From positions 1,234,501-1,298,500 of the forward strand of contig NZ_JAKKOD010000001.1 in NCBI RefSeq assembly GCF_026226775.1: a stretch of 64,000 nt of DNA. Direction: 5' to 3'. Below the pieces are notes generated by a model. That model saw nothing but the letters and a program-made list of their open reading frames with translations, searched no databases and was not told the origin of the DNA. The first letter of the stretch is position 1, and every line of letters starts with the position of its first letter. Source of the stretch: Avibacterium sp. 21-586. GTDB lineage: Bacteria > Pseudomonadota > Gammaproteobacteria > Enterobacterales > Pasteurellaceae. A program made the position numbers and the translations under genes. This document shows positions 62,168-64,000 of the stretch, piece after piece.

Positions 62168-62668
62168 ATGGGATTTAAGCGCTGAAATCCATTTTCAGTG
62201 CTGCTTTAAGTTAAGGCTTAAAAGCAAAGCTTAAGTTGTAATTTAGTTGATTTATAAGAATAAAGCCGATCTACGTTGTTACGATTGTTTGTTTTTGACG
62301 TGATTATATTAGGGATAATATCCCTATGAAATGCATTAGAAAACGAGAGAATAGCTTGGTAAATAAATTGATTACCTTCTCTAAAATGGCTGCATTATTG
62401 TAATAGTGGTTTTCTTTTATTGTAGCGAGTAGAGTGAGAGTAGCTATTTGTTGAATATCGGACTTAAGCTGATTTTTTCTATAACCACTAAAAAGTGGCA
62501 GTTTTCCAGTTTAGGATATGAGTGTAACATCCAATCTCAACTAAAAAACTCTCATTTTTAAGTGGGGGCCATCAGATTGGGGCTGAGCTTTTATATATAA
62601 GTTAGAGAAGGGAGCTGTTTTAAGTACGCTAATCTGTATGATAGTGATGCGAAGTTATCCACATAACG

Positions 62669-62697
62669 CCCGTTTCAATCAGAAACGGGTTTTATTT
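62669..62697 (+). terminator. Terminator-like hairpin upstream of rpoB promoter
   Basis: CCCGTTTC (62669-62676) pairs with GAAACGGG (62682-62689), followed by a T-rich tail. It separates upstream transcription from the rpoB promoter. Confidence 0.85.
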
Positions 62698-62720
62698 ATC
62701 AAAATCAGTTTAAATGTAAA

Positions 62721-62750
62721 TTGACTTTATCTTATGAGATAAGATATAAT
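62721..62750 (+). promoter_or_regulatory. rpoB promoter with palindrome in the spacer
   Basis: TTGACT (62721-62726) and a perfect TATAAT (62745-62750) are 18 bp apart. Within the spacer, TTATCT (62727-62732) and AGATAA (62737-62742) form a perfect inverted repeat, a possible operator. Expected start is about 62757, giving a leader of about 235 nt before rpoB. Confidence 0.75.
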
Positions 62751-62759
62751 ATCCAGCCA

Positions 62760-62791
62760 TTTTTAATTCACTAACCTTTTGGAATTAAAAA
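62760..62791 (+). promoter_or_regulatory. Hairpin at the 5' end of the rpoB leader
   Basis: Perfect 10-bp arms TTTTTAATTC (62760-62769) and GAATTAAAAA (62782-62791) with a 12-nt loop would fold right at the start of the leader RNA. It may protect the 5' end or take part in leader regulation; function inferred. Confidence 0.55.
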
Positions 62792-62992
62792 TATACTGAA
62801 TAATCACCGTTTTGTTGCGTGAATCAGGCTAGTTTTCTGGTAGTTTGATGGCAACCCGCTCATCAGAAGTAAGGTTCAGAGTGCGGTATCTGAAAACGGA
62901 TTCATCATTGATATGATAAAAATGCGTGAAAAAATCACCGCACTTTTGTTTTATATCAACGCGGTCTCACTAAAATTTAATGAGGAAAACCA

Positions 62993-64000
62993 ATGGGTTA
63001 CTCCTATACTGAGAAAAAACGTATTCGTAAAGACTTCGGCAAACGTCCGCAAGTTTTAAATGTACCTTATTTATTAACTATTCAGCTTGATTCTTTCGAT
63101 AAATTTATCCAAAGGGATCCAGATGGTCAGCAAGGCCTAGAAGCTGCATTCCGTTCTGTGTTTCCAATTGTCAGCAATAATGGCAATACGGAATTACAAT
63201 ATGTGAGCTATCGCTTAGGCGAGCCAGTATTTGATGTGCGTGAATGTCAAATTCGCGGCACCACTTATGCTGCGCCATTGCGTGTGAAATTACGTCTTGT
63301 TAGCTATGACAAAGATGCCGCGCCAGGCACAATTAAAGATATTAAAGAACAAGAAGTTTATATGGGTGAAATCCCATTAATGACAGATAATGGAACATTT
63401 GTGATTAATGGTACTGAGCGTGTAATCGTTTCGCAATTACACCGTAGCCCAGGCGTATTCTTTGATAGCGACAAAGGTAAAACGCACTCATCAGGAAAAG
63501 TGCTTTATAACGCACGTATTATTCCTTACCGTGGTTCTTGGTTAGATTTTGAGTTTGATCCAAAAGATAACTTATATGCGCGTATTGACCGCCGCCGTAA
63601 ATTGCCGGCAACCATTATTTTGCGTGCATTAAACTATACAACCGAAGAAATTTTAGACTTATTCTTCGATAAAGTTGTTTTCCAAGTTGAAGATAACAAA
63701 TTATTAATGACCTTAGTGCCAGAAAGATTGCGTGGTGAAACGGCAACTTTTGATATTGTGGCAAATGGAAAAACTTATGTTGAAGTCGGTCGCCGTATTA
63801 CTGCTCGTCATATCCGCGCCCTTGAAAAAGACAATGTGACTCAGGTTGAAGTGCCAACAGAATACATTGTGGGTAAAGTGGCTGCGAAAGATTATGTTGA
63901 TCTTGAAACTGGTGAAGTGATTTGCCCAGCCAATAGTGAAATTTCGCTAGAGATTTTAGCGAAACTGGCTCAAGCAGGTTACAAAACGATCGAAACCCTA
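62993..64000 (+). CDS. rpoB: DNA-directed RNA polymerase beta subunit (partial; 3' end outside window)
   Basis: The catalytic beta subunit of RNA polymerase. The first 336 codons are present, starting [19 protein letters not shown], including the beta lobe 1 region ([28 protein letters not shown] split around residues 124-153). The frame is open to the right edge. The ATG at 62993 follows TGAGGA. The usual upstream ribosomal gene rplL is not adjacent; only a promoter and leader are. Confidence 0.98.
   Translation, partial: MGYSYTEKKRIRKDFGKRPQVLNVPYLLTIQLDSFDKFIQRDPDGQQGLEAAFRSVFPIVSNNGNTELQYVSYRLGEPVFDVRECQIRGTTYAAPLRVKLRLVSYDKDAAPGTIKDIKEQEVYMGEIPLMTDNGTFVINGTERVIVSQLHRSPGVFFDSDKGKTHSSGKVLYNARIIPYRGSWLDFEFDPKDNLYARIDRRRKLPATIILRALNYTTEEILDLFFDKVVFQVEDNKLLMTLVPERLRGETATFDIVANGKTYVEVGRRITARHIRALEKDNVTQVEVPTEYIVGKVAAKDYVDLETGEVICPANSEISLEILAKLAQAGYKTIETL

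Larger units (their letters stand above)
62168..62992. other. 825-bp non-coding region between prmA and rpoB
   Basis: No convincing gene is seen. The stretch starts with a hairpin after prmA (GCGCTGAAA.../...TTTCAGTGCT, about 62178-62203). It also holds a near-perfect palindrome (62310-62326), a terminator-like hairpin, the rpoB promoter and a long leader with a 10-bp hairpin and an uptake signal near 62937. It probably marks a junction where gene order was rearranged. Confidence 0.7.

Noticed and set aside
62326-62403. 25-codon frame MKCIRKRENSLVNK in the prmA-rpoB gap
   Set aside because: No ribosome site, very short, and no family resemblance; the start lies at the edge of a palindrome.
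62307-62510. Long startless open frame on the minus strand in the same gap
   Set aside because: Open by chance in AT-rich DNA; no start codon near its beginning and no recognisable motif.

Overview
The window is chromosomal DNA from a member of the Pasteurellaceae. Three things point there: dozens of copies of the 9-mer AAGTGCGGT (the Haemophilus influenzae-type DNA uptake signal), the protein sequences (GroEL, GlyQ, CysK, CRP, FbpA and others read as close Pasteurellaceae orthologues), and familiar gammaproteobacterial gene blocks. The sequence does not fix the genus; the uptake-signal type fits the Haemophilus/Aggregatibacter/Pasteurella/Avibacterium side of the family rather than the Actinobacillus pleuropneumoniae type. 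Almost everything is core housekeeping DNA, with a few small accessory scars.

Layout. 1-4.6 kb: ligA (partial), zipA, and divergently cysZ-cysK (ligation, division, sulfate uptake, cysteine synthesis). 4.7-5.0 kb: a broken orphan VbhA-type antitoxin gene. 5.0-8.8 kb: the fbpABC ferric iron importer, next to a Fur-box-like site. 9.0-11.2 kb: groES-groEL behind a near-perfect sigma-32 promoter. 11.2-15.5 kb: a low-molecular-weight phosphatase, rimO, a YceK/YidQ-type lipoprotein and rep. 15.6-16.3 kb: tRNA-Ser(GCT), two tRNA-Arg(ACG), then what looks like the scar of a tRNA-targeted integrase. 16.3-21.2 kb: glyQ and glyS with three small genes between them, plus a stand-alone PRD protein. 21.4-25.6 kb: HAD phosphatase, acetyltransferase and YqaA-like protein, metK under MetJ boxes, sprT and an Opa-like outer-membrane barrel. 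25.6-31.3 kb: mutM-rpmG-rpmB-radC facing coaBC-dut-slmA, then yheU-crp. 31.4-34.0 kb: an esterase/ATP-grasp gene pair of unknown pathway and an AT-rich patch of tiny membrane/lipoprotein ORFs. 34.1-39.4 kb: recQ, cyaY, lptM-lysA, and an AhpD-like gene divergent from an AraC regulator. 39.4-41.6 kb: three identical tRNA-Val(TAC), gltX and tRNA-Ala(GGC). 41.9-42.7 kb: yhhQ under a preQ1-I-type riboswitch. 42.8-47.8 kb: the yceD-rpmF-plsX-fabH-fabD-fabG-acpP fatty-acid cluster. 47.9-52.5 kb: a complete biotin operon bioA-F-G-C-D. 52.6-62.2 kb: psd, fklB, menB, a membrane protein, menC, aroQ, accB-accC, yhdT-panF and prmA. 62.2-64 kb: a long non-coding stretch and the start of rpoB.

The genes combine into recognisable pathways. 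Fatty-acid synthesis (acc, fab, plsX, acpP) connects to biotin synthesis: BioC and BioG use the Fab pathway and AccB carries the biotin. Coenzyme A supply (panF, coaBC) feeds acpP and the fab steps. CysZ-CysK and MetK form a sulfur/methyl arm. No CRISPR array, intact prophage or complete insertion sequence was seen. The most plausible undescribed unit is the esterase/ATP-grasp pair at 31.4-33.3 kb. The broken antitoxin and the integrase scar are the clearest traces of past mobile DNA.
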